A program made the position numbers and the translations under genes. Below are positions 23,232 to 31,779 of a stretch of DNA of 44,989 nt, piece after piece. Position 1 is the first letter of the stretch. Each line of letters starts with the position of its first letter. This stretch comes from an uncultured Clostridia bacterium (GTDB lineage Bacteria; Bacillota; Clostridia; Christensenellales; UBA1242), in contig CAOJFR010000007.1 in NCBI GenBank assembly GCA_948434855.1, forward strand, positions 1 through 44,989. The letters run 5' to 3'. Under the pieces are notes generated by a model. It ran no database searches. It worked only from the letters and a program-made list of their open reading frames with translations, and was not told where the DNA came from.

Positions 23232-26200
23232 ATGAAAAACGAAAAACACATTACTATTGATGGAAACACTGCAGCGGCAAGCATGGCTTATCTTTTAAGT
23301 GACCTTGCAATGATCTATCCAATCACCCCGTCATCACCCATGGCAGAAAATATTGATGCATGGGCAGCAAAGGGCAAAAAAAATATTTTTGGAACCACAG
23401 TTGAAGTAACTGAAATGCAAAGCGAAGGCGGCGCAGCCGGTGCTCTGCACGGAGCTTTAACCGCTGGAAGTCGAGCAACAACTTTCACAAGCTCTCAGGG
23501 ACTTTTGTTGATGATCCCTAATATGTATAAAATTGCAGGTGAACTTTTGCCTTGCGTTATTCATGTTGCTGCAAGAACAATCGCAACTCACGCACTTTCT
23601 ATTTTTGGTGACCACAGTGATGTTATGGCTGTTCGCCAAACTGGTTTTTCTATGCTTGCATCATCTAGTGTTCAAGAGGCACAAGACATGGCACTTGCAG
23701 CACATCTTGCAACAAACTTATGCAAAGTTCCTTTTGTTCACTTTTTTGATGGCTTTAGAACTTCTCATGAAGTTAACACCATCACCCCTATTGACGATGA
23801 AACAGTTAAACTTCTTGCAGAAAAGCAAGGCAACATTTATGAAAGAATAAATGAATGGACACCTTCAAACCCAATTCAAAAAGGTACAAACCAAGGTGAA
23901 GACATATTTTTCCAAAACAGAGAGGCTGCAAATAAATGGACTCTTGCTGTGCCTGAAATTTTGGAAGGCGTGTTAAATGATATTGCTGAAAACACAGGCA
24001 GAAAATATAAGCTCTATGAATACTTTGGTGCAAAAGATGCTGAAAATGTTATTGTTATCATGGGCTCTGGTGCAGACACTGCAATTCAAGCAGCATTAAA
24101 GCTCAATGAACTTGGGCAAAAAATTGGTGTGTTAAAAGTTAGATTATACAGACCATTTGTTTCAGAAAAATTTGTTAAGGCTTTGCCAAAAACTGTAAAG
24201 ACTATTACTGTGCTCGACAGAACCAAAGAAAGCGGAGCCACCTTTGAGCCTCTTGCAGAAGATGTTATTTCTGCATTAGCAGACCAAGGCATAACTAGCA
24301 TTAAAGTGCTTGGTGGAAGATATGGTCTTTCTTCTAAAGAATTTACTCATAACAATGTTATTTCTGTTTTTGAAAATATGAAGCTTAAAAAACCTAAAAA
24401 TCACTTTACTGTTGGAATTAATGATGATGTAACATTCACTTCTCTTCCAATCAACAAACTAAAAGTGGATTTTTCAGATAAAAACATGGTTGAGTGCAGA
24501 TTTTATGGACTTGGAAGTGATGGCACAGTTTCAGCAAATAAAAATAGTATTAAAATAATCAGCGAATATGCTGGGCTTTATGGACAGGGCTATTTTGTTT
24601 ATGACAGCAAAAAGTCTGGCGGTTTAACAACAAGCCACTTAAGAATGTCTAAAAAACCAATTAATGCTCCATATCTTACAGAGCATCCAGATTTTGTGGC
24701 TTGTCACAACAAATCTTATGTTAACAAATATGATATGCTTAGCGACATTAAAAATGGCGGAACTTTCCTTCTTAATGCACCATGGACTGACCAAGAAATG
24801 GATAAAGAGCTGCCTGCTTCTGTCAGAAAATTTATCGCAGACAAAAAGCTTAGATTCTTTGTTATTGATGCAGAAAAAATTGCCGAGGAAGTTGGGCTTA
24901 ACCGCAGAATTAATGTTGTTATGCAAACTGCGTTTTTTAAGCTATCAAAAATTTTAGATGAAAAAACAGCAATTTCTCACATTAAATTTGCTGCAGAAAA
25001 AACCTATGCAAGCAAAGGCGAAAAAGTTGTTCAAATGAATATTAATGCGATTGACAAGGCTTTAGACGGACTTAGAGAAGTTAAATATCCTGAGTCTTGG
25101 ACTGACGCAATTTTAGAGCCAGACTTCAACCCTATTGATGACCCATATTACACAAACTATATTCATCCAATTGAGCTTAAACTTGGAAATGAACTTCCTG
25201 TTTCTGCTTTTGACCCAACAGGAAATTCACACACTGGCACAAGCCAATATGAAAAGAGAAACATTGCAAACTTTTTACCAAAATGGATTGCTGAAAACTG
25301 CATTCAATGCAACCAATGTTCACTTGTTTGTCCTCATGCAGTTATCAGACCATATCTCGTAAAATCTGACAGCAGTCTTGCAAAGGCTGTTGGTGCAATT
25401 CCAGCAACAGGAGTTCCTGGATATTCATTTAAAATTCAAATTTCTCCTAAAGATTGCACAGGCTGTGAAAACTGCGTTAAGGTTTGCCCTGCAATTAAAA
25501 AAGCCTTGGAAATGGTTAAGGCTGAAGAAATTTTGGACAAAGAAGACAAGCTTTATAACAAACTAAAAAATCATGAGAATCCAGAAACAATATTTAAAAA
25601 AGAAACCGTTAAGGGAAGCCAATTTGTTAAACCTTTATTTGAGTTTTCTGGAGCTTGCGCTGGCTGTGGCGAAACTCCATACATTAAACTTTTAACCCAG
25701 CTTTTTGGTGAAGAAATGATTGTTGCAAATGCAACTGGTTGCTCTAGCATTTATTCTGGAACTGCCCCAACCTGTCCATATACAAAAACCAAAGCAGGCT
25801 TTGGTCCAGCGTGGTCCAATAGCTTGTTTGAGGATAATGCAGAATTTGGTCTTGGCATGAAAAAGGCTGTGGATAACAACAGAAAGCATTTAGTTGAAAC
25901 AATAAATTATGCTATTGAAAACAAAATTTATTCAGCAAAATTCACTGAAAAACTAAGTGAGTGGCTTGGTCAAGAGAAAAAAGACCAAGCACTTGCCAGT
26001 GAAATTAAAAAAGAAATTCTTAAGCTTTATGGAAAGGATAAGTCAAACACTACCACTAAAGCACTTTATGGCTACGTAGCAAGCTTGTTTGAAACATCTG
26101 TTTGGATTATTGGTGGAGATGGCTGGGCATATGACATTGACTATGGTGGTCTTGATCACGTGCTTGCTTCTGGTGAAGATGTAAACATTTTGGTGCTTGA

Positions 26201-26729
26201 CACTGAAGTTTATTCAAACACTGGCGGACAGGCTTCTAAGGCCACACCAAAAGGTAGTGTTGCAAAATTTGCAGCTGCTGGAAAAATGACTCAAAAGAAA
26301 AACCTTGGTGCAATGGCAAGGCAATATCCTAATGTTTATGTTGCTCAGGTTGCCCTTGGCGCAAACCCTGCTCAAACAATTAACGCTTTGAAAGAAGCTA
26401 AAGAAAATAAGGGACCATCTATTATTATTTGCTATTGCCCTTGCATTAACCACGGAAGCGACATGAGCAACTCTCAGGCTCAAGAAAAACTTGCAGTTGA
26501 ATCTGGATATTGGCCAATTTATAGATATAATCCAGTAACCGACAAACTTAGTCTCGACGCAAAACTTCCAATCAAAGAATATGAAGAATTCACAAAAACC
26601 CAGTCAAGATATTTCACTTTAGCAAAAACTAGCAAAGAAAGAGCCGAAGCACTTATTAGCAGTGCAAGCGATCATGCAAAAGAAGTTATTGAAAATTTGA
26701 GCGATGAAGCAAATAAAGAAAAAAAATAA
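23232..26729 (+). CDS. nifJ: Pyruvate:ferredoxin (flavodoxin) oxidoreductase
   Basis: 1165 aa, the usual length of the single-chain enzyme. It oxidises pyruvate to acetyl-CoA and CO2 and reduces ferredoxin, central to anaerobic fermentation. Domain order is visible: N-terminal domain with MIYPITPSSPMAE, domain II ~260-400, a 2x[4Fe-4S] domain with CIQCNQCSLVCPHAVIRP and CTGCENCVKVCPA, then the thiamine-diphosphate domain with CAGCGETPYI, ATGCSSIYSG, GGDGWAYDIDYGG and DTEVYSNTGGQASKATP. Start at ATG 23232 with TGGAG nine bases upstream. The in-frame TTG at 23220 overlaps that site. The ferredoxin at 6.9 kb is a plausible acceptor. Confidence 0.97.
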   Translation: MKNEKHITIDGNTAAASMAYLLSDLAMIYPITPSSPMAENIDAWAAKGKKNIFGTTVEVTEMQSEGGAAGALHGALTAGSRATTFTSSQGLLLMIPNMYKIAGELLPCVIHVAARTIATHALSIFGDHSDVMAVRQTGFSMLASSSVQEAQDMALAAHLATNLCKVPFVHFFDGFRTSHEVNTITPIDDETVKLLAEKQGNIYERINEWTPSNPIQKGTNQGEDIFFQNREAANKWTLAVPEILEGVLNDIAENTGRKYKLYEYFGAKDAENVIVIMGSGADTAIQAALKLNELGQKIGVLKVRLYRPFVSEKFVKALPKTVKTITVLDRTKESGATFEPLAEDVISALADQGITSIKVLGGRYGLSSKEFTHNNVISVFENMKLKKPKNHFTVGINDDVTFTSLPINKLKVDFSDKNMVECRFYGLGSDGTVSANKNSIKIISEYAGLYGQGYFVYDSKKSGGLTTSHLRMSKKPINAPYLTEHPDFVACHNKSYVNKYDMLSDIKNGGTFLLNAPWTDQEMDKELPASVRKFIADKKLRFFVIDAEKIAEEVGLNRRINVVMQTAFFKLSKILDEKTAISHIKFAAEKTYASKGEKVVQMNINAIDKALDGLREVKYPESWTDAILEPDFNPIDDPYYTNYIHPIELKLGNELPVSAFDPTGNSHTGTSQYEKRNIANFLPKWIAENCIQCNQCSLVCPHAVIRPYLVKSDSSLAKAVGAIPATGVPGYSFKIQISPKDCTGCENCVKVCPAIKKALEMVKAEEILDKEDKLYNKLKNHENPETIFKKETVKGSQFVKPLFEFSGACAGCGETPYIKLLTQLFGEEMIVANATGCSSIYSGTAPTCPYTKTKAGFGPAWSNSLFEDNAEFGLGMKKAVDNNRKHLVETINYAIENKIYSAKFTEKLSEWLGQEKKDQALASEIKKEILKLYGKDKSNTTTKALYGYVASLFETSVWIIGGDGWAYDIDYGGLDHVLASGEDVNILVLDTEVYSNTGGQASKATPKGSVAKFAAAGKMTQKKNLGAMARQYPNVYVAQVALGANPAQTINALKEAKENKGPSIIICYCPCINHGSDMSNSQAQEKLAVESGYWPIYRYNPVTDKLSLDAKLPIKEYEEFTKTQSRYFTLAKTSKERAEALISSASDHAKEVIENLSDEANKEKK

Positions 26730-26731
26730 GA

Positions 26732-26761
26732 TTGACAAACTAAACTAACAAGACTTATAAT
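26732..26761 (+). promoter_or_regulatory. Promoter of the Nudix gene
   Basis: Perfect TTGACA (26732-26737) and TATAAT (26756-26761) with an 18-bp spacer, directly after the preceding stop codon. Confidence 0.6.
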
Positions 26762-26788
26762 TAAAGTATTAATTAAGGAAGTAAAATT

Positions 26789-27340
26789 ATGAGCGGAAAA
26801 GTTGAACTCTTGGAAGTTTTAGATGAAAACGGCGTTGGAACCGGAAGACCTGAAACTAGAGATAATGTGCACAAAGATGGTCTTTGGCACAGAGCAATTA
26901 TTGTTGCAATTATTAATAACAACAATGAAATTTTAATTCAAAAAAGAGCCAAAACAAAAGAAAAATTTCCAGGGCTTTGGGATATATCTGTTGCAGGTCA
27001 TGTGCCTTTTGGTCATGACTCGGTATCTTGTGCCGCAAGTGAAACCATGGAAGAAATTGGTTATATGCTTCCTAAAGTAGTGCAACTAAAAGACTTTAGA
27101 TTTATGACAAGTTTCAGAAATCAACTTCCTGTTTCAGAAGCATTTATAGAAAACCAATATTATGACTTTTTTGTATATAACGCTGATATTGATGTTTCTA
27201 AAATTAATATTCAAGTTGATGAAGTTGAAGAAGTTAAATTTGTTACAGCCTATGAATTGAAAACTATGGTGGAAAAAGGATTTTTTCATCCAAGAACAGA
27301 ATGGGTTAATGTGCTATATAACTATATTACAAAATTTTAA
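26789..27340 (+). CDS. Nudix hydrolase with degenerate Nudix box
   Basis: 183 aa. Resembles the YfcD/isopentenyl-diphosphate-isomerase branch of Nudix: LLEVLDENGVGTG at the start, LWHRAIIVAIINNNNEILIQ, KFPGLWDISVAGHV. The Nudix box GHVPFGHDSVSCAASETMEE has the two catalytic glutamates of the EE pair, but the first Glu is His and the Arg of REUXEE is Ser. Substrate unknown. The box changes could mean altered metal binding. It has its own promoter, AAGGAAG ribosome site, and ends at a bidirectional terminator. Confidence 0.88.
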   Translation: MSGKVELLEVLDENGVGTGRPETRDNVHKDGLWHRAIIVAIINNNNEILIQKRAKTKEKFPGLWDISVAGHVPFGHDSVSCAASETMEEIGYMLPKVVQLKDFRFMTSFRNQLPVSEAFIENQYYDFFVYNADIDVSKINIQVDEVEEVKFVTAYELKTMVEKGFFHPRTEWVNVLYNYITKF

Positions 27341-27341
27341 T

Positions 27342-27374
27342 AAAAAAAAGCCTGCGGAACTCCGCAGGTTTTTT
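27342..27374. terminator. Bidirectional terminator, Nudix gene and rubrerythrin
   Basis: GC-rich 8-bp stem (27351-27358 with 27361-27368), 2-nt apparent loop, flanked by an A-run and a T-run, between convergent genes. Confidence 0.9.
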
Positions 27375-27969
27375 ATAAATGCATATCATCTGGCAAAATA
27401 ACACTGCAATAGCCTTGCTTTGCTCCACATAGTGGACAGGTTTCCCATGCCTCTTTTGAAAAACTAACATGACCACAACTTGGACAAACCCATGCCACTT
27501 CTTTTGCCTTTTTATATAGCTTTTTATCCTTAAACTGATTATAAAGTTCTTTAAAAACATCTGCGTGCCTAATTTCTACATCATGAATCATTTTAAAAAG
27601 CTCCGCAATTTCATTAAAACCCTCTTCCCTTGCAACCTTTTCAAACCTTGTATAAACCTCTGCCTCATCAAGCTCATCCATGCTGAGCAATTTTAGGTTT
27701 TCTGCCAAATCCCACTTTTCTTTAAAAGGCAAGCCAGCACAAATATCAATATTATCTATTTGTGGCATTTCTGCATCTTGAAGCTTAGCGTATAATGCTC
27801 TTGCATGATTAAACTCTTGATATGCAATTTTATCTATTAGTGTGGCTATTGCTTCATATCCGTTATACCTAAAACCATATTCGCAAAATTCATACCTTGT
27901 TCGTGCAGCACATTCAGATGCATAGGCAACTGCCAAATTGTTAAATGTTTTACTATCTTTTAACTTCAT
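27373..27969 (-). CDS. rbr: Rubrerythrin
   Basis: 198 aa. Non-haem iron protein that reduces hydrogen peroxide in anaerobes. The N-terminal four-helix diiron domain has the Glu ligands in YASECAARTRYE, AYQEFNHARALY, and EVYTRFEKVAREEGF, with DVEIRHADVF. The C-terminal rubredoxin-like site is CPSCGHVSF with CPLCGAK. Start at ATG 27969 with GGAGG eight bases before. The longer frame upstream has no ribosome site. A TATAAT at 28014-28009 gives a 40-base leader. Oxidative-stress protection for the oxygen-sensitive PFOR lifestyle. Confidence 0.95.
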   Translation of the reverse strand: MKLKDSKTFNNLAVAYASECAARTRYEFCEYGFRYNGYEAIATLIDKIAYQEFNHARALYAKLQDAEMPQIDNIDICAGLPFKEKWDLAENLKLLSMDELDEAEVYTRFEKVAREEGFNEIAELFKMIHDVEIRHADVFKELYNQFKDKKLYKKAKEVAWVCPSCGHVSFSKEAWETCPLCGAKQGYCSVILPDDMHL

Positions 27970-28041
27970 ATTTTCCTCCATTAAAAAGATAATTGACACA
28001 AAACACAAATTATATGCAAACACAAAATAATTTTTAAAATA

Positions 28042-28067
28042 AAAACTCACCTTTTTTAGTGAGTTTT
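28042..28067 (-). terminator. Terminator after the unknown operon
   Basis: 9-bp perfect stem (28059-28067 with 28042-28050), 8-nt loop, U-rich tail on the minus strand. Confidence 0.7.
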
Positions 28068-28110
28068 GTTATTTTCCTTATACACTTGTCAAAGCTTCCA
28101 AATATTTTAG

Positions 28111-28171
28111 GCTTGCAACACAATGTATTATATCACACATAATACCGCAAAATTTCAGCATTTATAAGCTT
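28111..28171 (-). repeat. Dispersed structured repeat, copy 1
   Basis: Shares a 33-base core with copy 2 (31 of 33 identical) followed by a 7-bp stem, GTATTAT with ATAATAC, and a 7-nt loop. It lies between the stop of the 79-aa gene and the terminator, so it is probably transcribed as the operon's 3' region. TGATATAAT in the stem could also act as an extended -10. Confidence 0.6.
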
Positions 28172-28178
28172 TTTTGCA

Positions 28179-28418
28179 TTACATTCCCATTGCCTGTTCT
28201 TGCTCTTGGTCTGAGATTTTGTTAGCCAATCTCTTTCTTTTTGCCTCTTCAAGCTTTGCTTTTTGTGCTCTGCACTTTTCATTCTGAATTATTAGGAGCC
28301 TATTATTTGCCTCAATCATTGCACGAAGCTTTTTTTCTGCTGGACTATCATAAATTCTTTGGTCCTCAGCTTTGCTGATTTCTCTAATAATGTAATCTGC
28401 ATCATAAAATTGTTTCAT
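28179..28418 (-). CDS. Small coiled-coil protein, unknown
   Basis: 79 aa, highly charged and probably all helical (KLRAMIEANNRLLIIQNEKC, RAQKAKLEEAKRKRL). No known domain. AGGAGGG ribosome site upstream supports translation. It is the last of the unknown genes read from 30.4 kb downwards, separated by 91 bases from the preceding gene. A partner of the coiled-coil protein at 29389-30351 is possible but unproven. Confidence 0.65.
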   Translation of the reverse strand: MKQFYDADYIIREISKAEDQRIYDSPAEKKLRAMIEANNRLLIIQNEKCRAQKAKLEEAKRKRLANKISDQEQEQAMGM

Positions 28419-28509
28419 ACCTTTTGCCCTCCTACCCTTTTGTTAATTTTATTATATCAACTAAAAATTTTTTAGACAACCAAAAGATAAACATTATTTT
28501 AAACAAACA

Positions 28510-29034
28510 TTAATTCATGTCATAAATTGATTTTATACCAGCTATTGTTTTAAACAAAACTTCCATTAGGGTTAACCCTGATATGCAAACTGAACAATCT
28601 GTGTTTTGCTGTAAAACTTGCTGCTTAACTTTAAGCTCTTCAGCTGAATATAAAAATAGTTTGTTTAGTTCTGGACTTAAATTCTTTTTTCTTAAAAAGC
28701 TCTCTTCTGCTTCTGGAGTGTCATGCAAAAACACCGAAACATAGTCTGAATTTATTTTATTAAAAGAATCTTTGCAAGTGTCCGCCATAGAAATGTCTGC
28801 AACAAGAATTACGTTTTCATAATCTGAGCTATATTTCACAATCTTTGCAAACTCATTTTTAACATAATCTGCTCCACGTTCAGAAACCATCTGACTCAAG
28901 TTTCTTGGAGCAAAATCAAATTCAAAAAGTTCATAGGCATTTAACACTCGCATTGAAAAAAAGTCTGCAAGTTTATCTGCGACCTTTTTTGAAATGTCAT
29001 TATCATAGCACACAAGTAATATGTTTTGCTTCAT
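28510..29034 (-). CDS. Unknown 174-aa protein, possibly P-loop-less kinase fold
   Basis: Begins with beta strand NILLVCYDND followed by helix ISKKVADKLADFF, then FEFDFAPRNLSQMVSERG and YVKNEFAKIVK, then NVILVADISM. The order recalls shikimate kinase (phosphate loop, D-x-D, 'I...F...GE..F...E', strand), but the GxxxxGKS loop is missing (CYDNDISKK). I read it as a possible catalytically dead P-loop-like fold, with low certainty. Third gene of the unknown operon, nine bases after the previous stop. Confidence 0.6.
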   Translation of the reverse strand: MKQNILLVCYDNDISKKVADKLADFFSMRVLNAYELFEFDFAPRNLSQMVSERGADYVKNEFAKIVKYSSDYENVILVADISMADTCKDSFNKINSDYVSVFLHDTPEAEESFLRKKNLSPELNKLFLYSAEELKVKQQVLQQNTDCSVCISGLTLMEVLFKTIAGIKSIYDMN

Positions 29035-29043
29035 GTTTTGCCC

Positions 29044-29376
29044 CTATAAATTTTTTGCTTTAGCCAAAACTCCCTCTAGACTTAAATTGAACTCATCTTT
29101 CTCTATTTTTTCAAAAGCTTCAGAAATTGACCTATTTAAACTGATGTCATTTTTATCTATTTTTTGAATGCTTTTTGGCTCTTCAATAATTATGGATTCT
29201 TCCTCTTCAAAGTGCTTTAACACATGGTCTCCATAAACATCCCTTAAAGCCATTTCCGCTTTAAGTTCTTCTTCTGAAATTCCAAGTTCATAAAGTTGGT
29301 CAAGTTCAATCTTTGCATCTTTTATCTCTAAAGAATACTCTTTTTCATAATTTTTTAATGAGTTTGATTTTTCCAT
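29044..29376 (-). CDS. Unknown 110-aa acidic protein
   Basis: Charged, helical protein (YEKEYSLEIKDAKIELDQLY, GISEEELKAEMALRDVYGD). No known domain. I start at ATG 29376 with AGGTG six bases before. A GTG three codons upstream is part of that ribosome site. It begins 12 bases after the coiled-coil gene and ends nine bases before the 174-aa gene, so all three are surely co-transcribed. Confidence 0.65.
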   Translation of the reverse strand: MEKSNSLKNYEKEYSLEIKDAKIELDQLYELGISEEELKAEMALRDVYGDHVLKHFEEEESIIIEEPKSIQKIDKNDISLNRSISEAFEKIEKDEFNLSLEGVLAKAKNL

Positions 29377-29388
29377 TTTTAACACCTA

Positions 29389-30351
29389 TTAATTAACTAA
29401 ATTTGATAAAAATGCATCTATCTCTGCATCTATATCCACATCCTCACCTGCAGAACCCGAATCTGTTGAATTTGAATCTGTTGAATTTGAATCTGCGGAC
29501 TTTTTAATTAACTCTTTTGGAAGCAAATTTGAACTTTCATCACAAATCAATTTTTTTGATATGATTTCTGACTGCTCTGGATTTTTTGATTGTAAATAAC
29601 TCTTTATTTTAACCTTAAACAAATTTATCACAGAATCTATATAGTCAGCAAAAGTGCTCACAATATTATAATCAAAATTTAAAAGCTGCCCCATGTTATT
29701 GTTAATTTCAATTAATGTTTTGCTTTTTTGTTCTTCAAAAACATATGATGCAACTGCCTTTAACAAATTTATTCTAAATTTGGATGACAGCAACATTTTT
29801 TCTGTAATGTTTTTTACAAAAGTTGGATAATGATAAATTAGCTCACCAAGCTCTTCAAAACTTAGTGTCTTAAGTGCTTCACAATTATCTTGTGAACTTA
29901 AATCTAACTCACCATTCTTAATTAACAAAAGCTGCGATTTATAACTAATTAGCTGATTTTTGCTCTCTGACAAACCCAAGCCATTAACACTAACCTCTTC
30001 TTGAGATTCTGACAACTCTTTAATATATTTTTTTGCTGAGCCATTCTCTTCTTCTAAGTCTATCTTGTCTTTAATTGCCGCCAATCTTTCTGCCTGTCTC
30101 AGTAAAAGTTTTTCTATTGCAGACTTTTGTATTAAACATTTTAAAAGCTCTTCCCTTAAAGCTTCAGCCTCTAAAAAGCACTTATTAATCTCTATCTCAT
30201 TTTCTGATTTTTGCATTTTTTCTTCTGCTTGAGAAAGTTTTTGTGCAGAAATTTCACACTGTTTTTCTAATTTTTGCATAATTTCAGAATACTTTTCCTG
30301 CAAAAAAATTGTTACTGCGCCATGCTTTCTTAACTGCTCAACTTCTAACAT
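29389..30351 (-). CDS. Coiled-coil protein of unknown function
   Basis: 320 aa. Start at ATG 30351 with AGGAG nine bases before. Residues ~10-110 are strongly coiled-coil (QKLEKQCEISAQKLSQAEEK, LLRQAERLAAIKDKIDLEEE). The middle (LSFEELGELIYHYPTFVKNI, FRINLLKAVASYVFEEQKS) is helical and unrecognised. The tail is a Ser/Asp/Thr repeat (SNSTDSNSTDSGS) encoded by 15-bp tandem repeats at about 29457-29495, then an acidic end. First gene of the unknown operon, with its own promoter. Confidence 0.7.
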   Translation of the reverse strand: MLEVEQLRKHGAVTIFLQEKYSEIMQKLEKQCEISAQKLSQAEEKMQKSENEIEINKCFLEAEALREELLKCLIQKSAIEKLLLRQAERLAAIKDKIDLEEENGSAKKYIKELSESQEEVSVNGLGLSESKNQLISYKSQLLLIKNGELDLSSQDNCEALKTLSFEELGELIYHYPTFVKNITEKMLLSSKFRINLLKAVASYVFEEQKSKTLIEINNNMGQLLNFDYNIVSTFADYIDSVINLFKVKIKSYLQSKNPEQSEIISKKLICDESSNLLPKELIKKSADSNSTDSNSTDSGSAGEDVDIDAEIDAFLSNLVN

Positions 30352-30370
30352 TTTACTTTCTCCTATTTTT

Positions 30371-30399
30371 AATATAATGCTTTTTAATATATATGTCAA
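30371..30399 (-). promoter_or_regulatory. Promoter of the unknown operon
   Basis: TTGACA (30399-30394), 17 bp, TATATT (30376-30371), 19 bases before the coiled-coil gene ATG. Confidence 0.65.
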
Positions 30400-30441
30400 C
30401 AAGATTGAGTTTTACAAACTTGCAACAAAAGCATTACAATT

Positions 30442-31779
30442 TTATTTTTGCGTGCCTAAATTTTTGACTTTTCTTATTGGTTTTATAAATATTATGAAAC
30501 TTTCTATAAACACAAATATAATTGTTCCAAGCAAGTACCATGAAATTGTTATGTTTTCGGACTCTGTTGTTTTGCTAAGCACATATTTTAGCTCTCCGTC
30601 AACTAACCCAAATGTTATGTTGCCAAAATCTTTTGTATATAAAATTGGGTCTGTTTGTTTTTTATATTTTTGAGTTCTTTGAATTGCTGTGTAATGAGGA
30701 TGATCATAAAAATTATCTTCACCAACAGAAACGACTGCAAAGCTTGGCAAAATTAACGATAATAGTTTTTCACCTGAGCTATATTTGCTGCCATGATGAC
30801 CAACCAAAAATACTGACACATTGCTTAAGACTAGTTTTTCAGTTTCGCTTAAGCTATTAATAAAATCTTGCTCAGCAAAGCCACTTTCAGAAATTTCATC
30901 TTCAGACCCTGAAGTGAAAGGTGCATCACCAGTGAAAAGAAATGTTTTATTACAAATTTTTAGTGTAAATATTGCAGAGTTGCCATTTGATTCATTTGCT
31001 CCATATCCTTTTGTTGCAAAGCCCAATGTGTTTGAATAGTCTGACAAATTATATAGTTCATCTCTAACTAATGGTGCATAAAACTCAATTTCATAGTCCT
31101 TTCCAGAAATTTTTAGTCCATCATAAAAAACTGTAACAACGCTGTTTTTAGATTTTCCCTCTTCTGTATAAGTTTCTGAATATATGCTGCTTATAAATTT
31201 TTTATAAACATTTGTGGTTATTCTGGAAATTTTGTTCCTGCTTCCTAACTCACTGCACATTAAGCCATAAACTTCTGCCAAGTCTTCATCTTCATAAACT
31301 TCAAAGCTGTCCAAATTTGAGCCAGTGCCAGAAATTTGGAAAGGTCTATAAATATTTTTAACTTCATGCGTTTCAAGCACATAGTTTAAACCACCAATAT
31401 GATCAGCATCTGCATGAGTGCCTATTAAATAATCTATTTGCTTTACGCCCCTTTCTTTCAGGTGCTCAGAAACTTCTTGTCCTGAAGCAACATTGCCACC
31501 ATCAATTAAAACAGTTTTACCATCAGGAAGTTCAACAAAACATGAATTGCCCTGTCCAACATCAATATATTCTACAAGGAAGTCTGAATCTGAAAGCTGT
31601 TTTATGCTTGCTTGATTTTTGAAATAACTATTTCGCAAATGCAGTGCATTTTCTATTTTGCCAGAAAAGAAAAAAGATAAAATTAGCAGCATTAAAATTG
31701 TTACAGTTGCTACTAATTTTATCTCAAACTCTTTAGTTTTGGTAAACTCTTTTGCTTTTGTTAATTTTTTAATTTTCAT
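30442..31779 (-). CDS. ComEC-type metallo-beta-lactamase hydrolase with two membrane anchors
   Basis: 445 aa. Membrane segment at ~20-42 (LVATVTILMLLILSFFFSG), then a metallo-beta-lactamase domain of the ComEC/Rec2 C-terminal class: FLVEYIDVGQGNSCFVELPD, LIDGG, metal site GTHADADHIGGL, LFTGDA, and LVGHHGS. A second membrane segment near the C-terminus (WYLLGTIIFVFIESFIIF). In ComEC this domain is thought to degrade the non-transported DNA strand. Stand-alone forms are of uncertain function. Its ATG overlaps the patatin gene by 11 bases, so the two are coupled. Confidence 0.88.
   Translation of the reverse strand: MKIKKLTKAKEFTKTKEFEIKLVATVTILMLLILSFFFSGKIENALHLRNSYFKNQASIKQLSDSDFLVEYIDVGQGNSCFVELPDGKTVLIDGGNVASGQEVSEHLKERGVKQIDYLIGTHADADHIGGLNYVLETHEVKNIYRPFQISGTGSNLDSFEVYEDEDLAEVYGLMCSELGSRNKISRITTNVYKKFISSIYSETYTEEGKSKNSVVTVFYDGLKISGKDYEIEFYAPLVRDELYNLSDYSNTLGFATKGYGANESNGNSAIFTLKICNKTFLFTGDAPFTSGSEDEISESGFAEQDFINSLSETEKLVLSNVSVFLVGHHGSKYSSGEKLLSLILPSFAVVSVGEDNFYDHPHYTAIQRTQKYKKQTDPILYTKDFGNITFGLVDGELKYVLSKTTESENITISWYLLGTIIFVFIESFIIFIKPIRKVKNLGTQK

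Noticed and set aside
30377..30860. Plus-strand ORFs over the ComEC-type gene
   Set aside because: Shadows of the metallo-hydrolase, no ribosome site.
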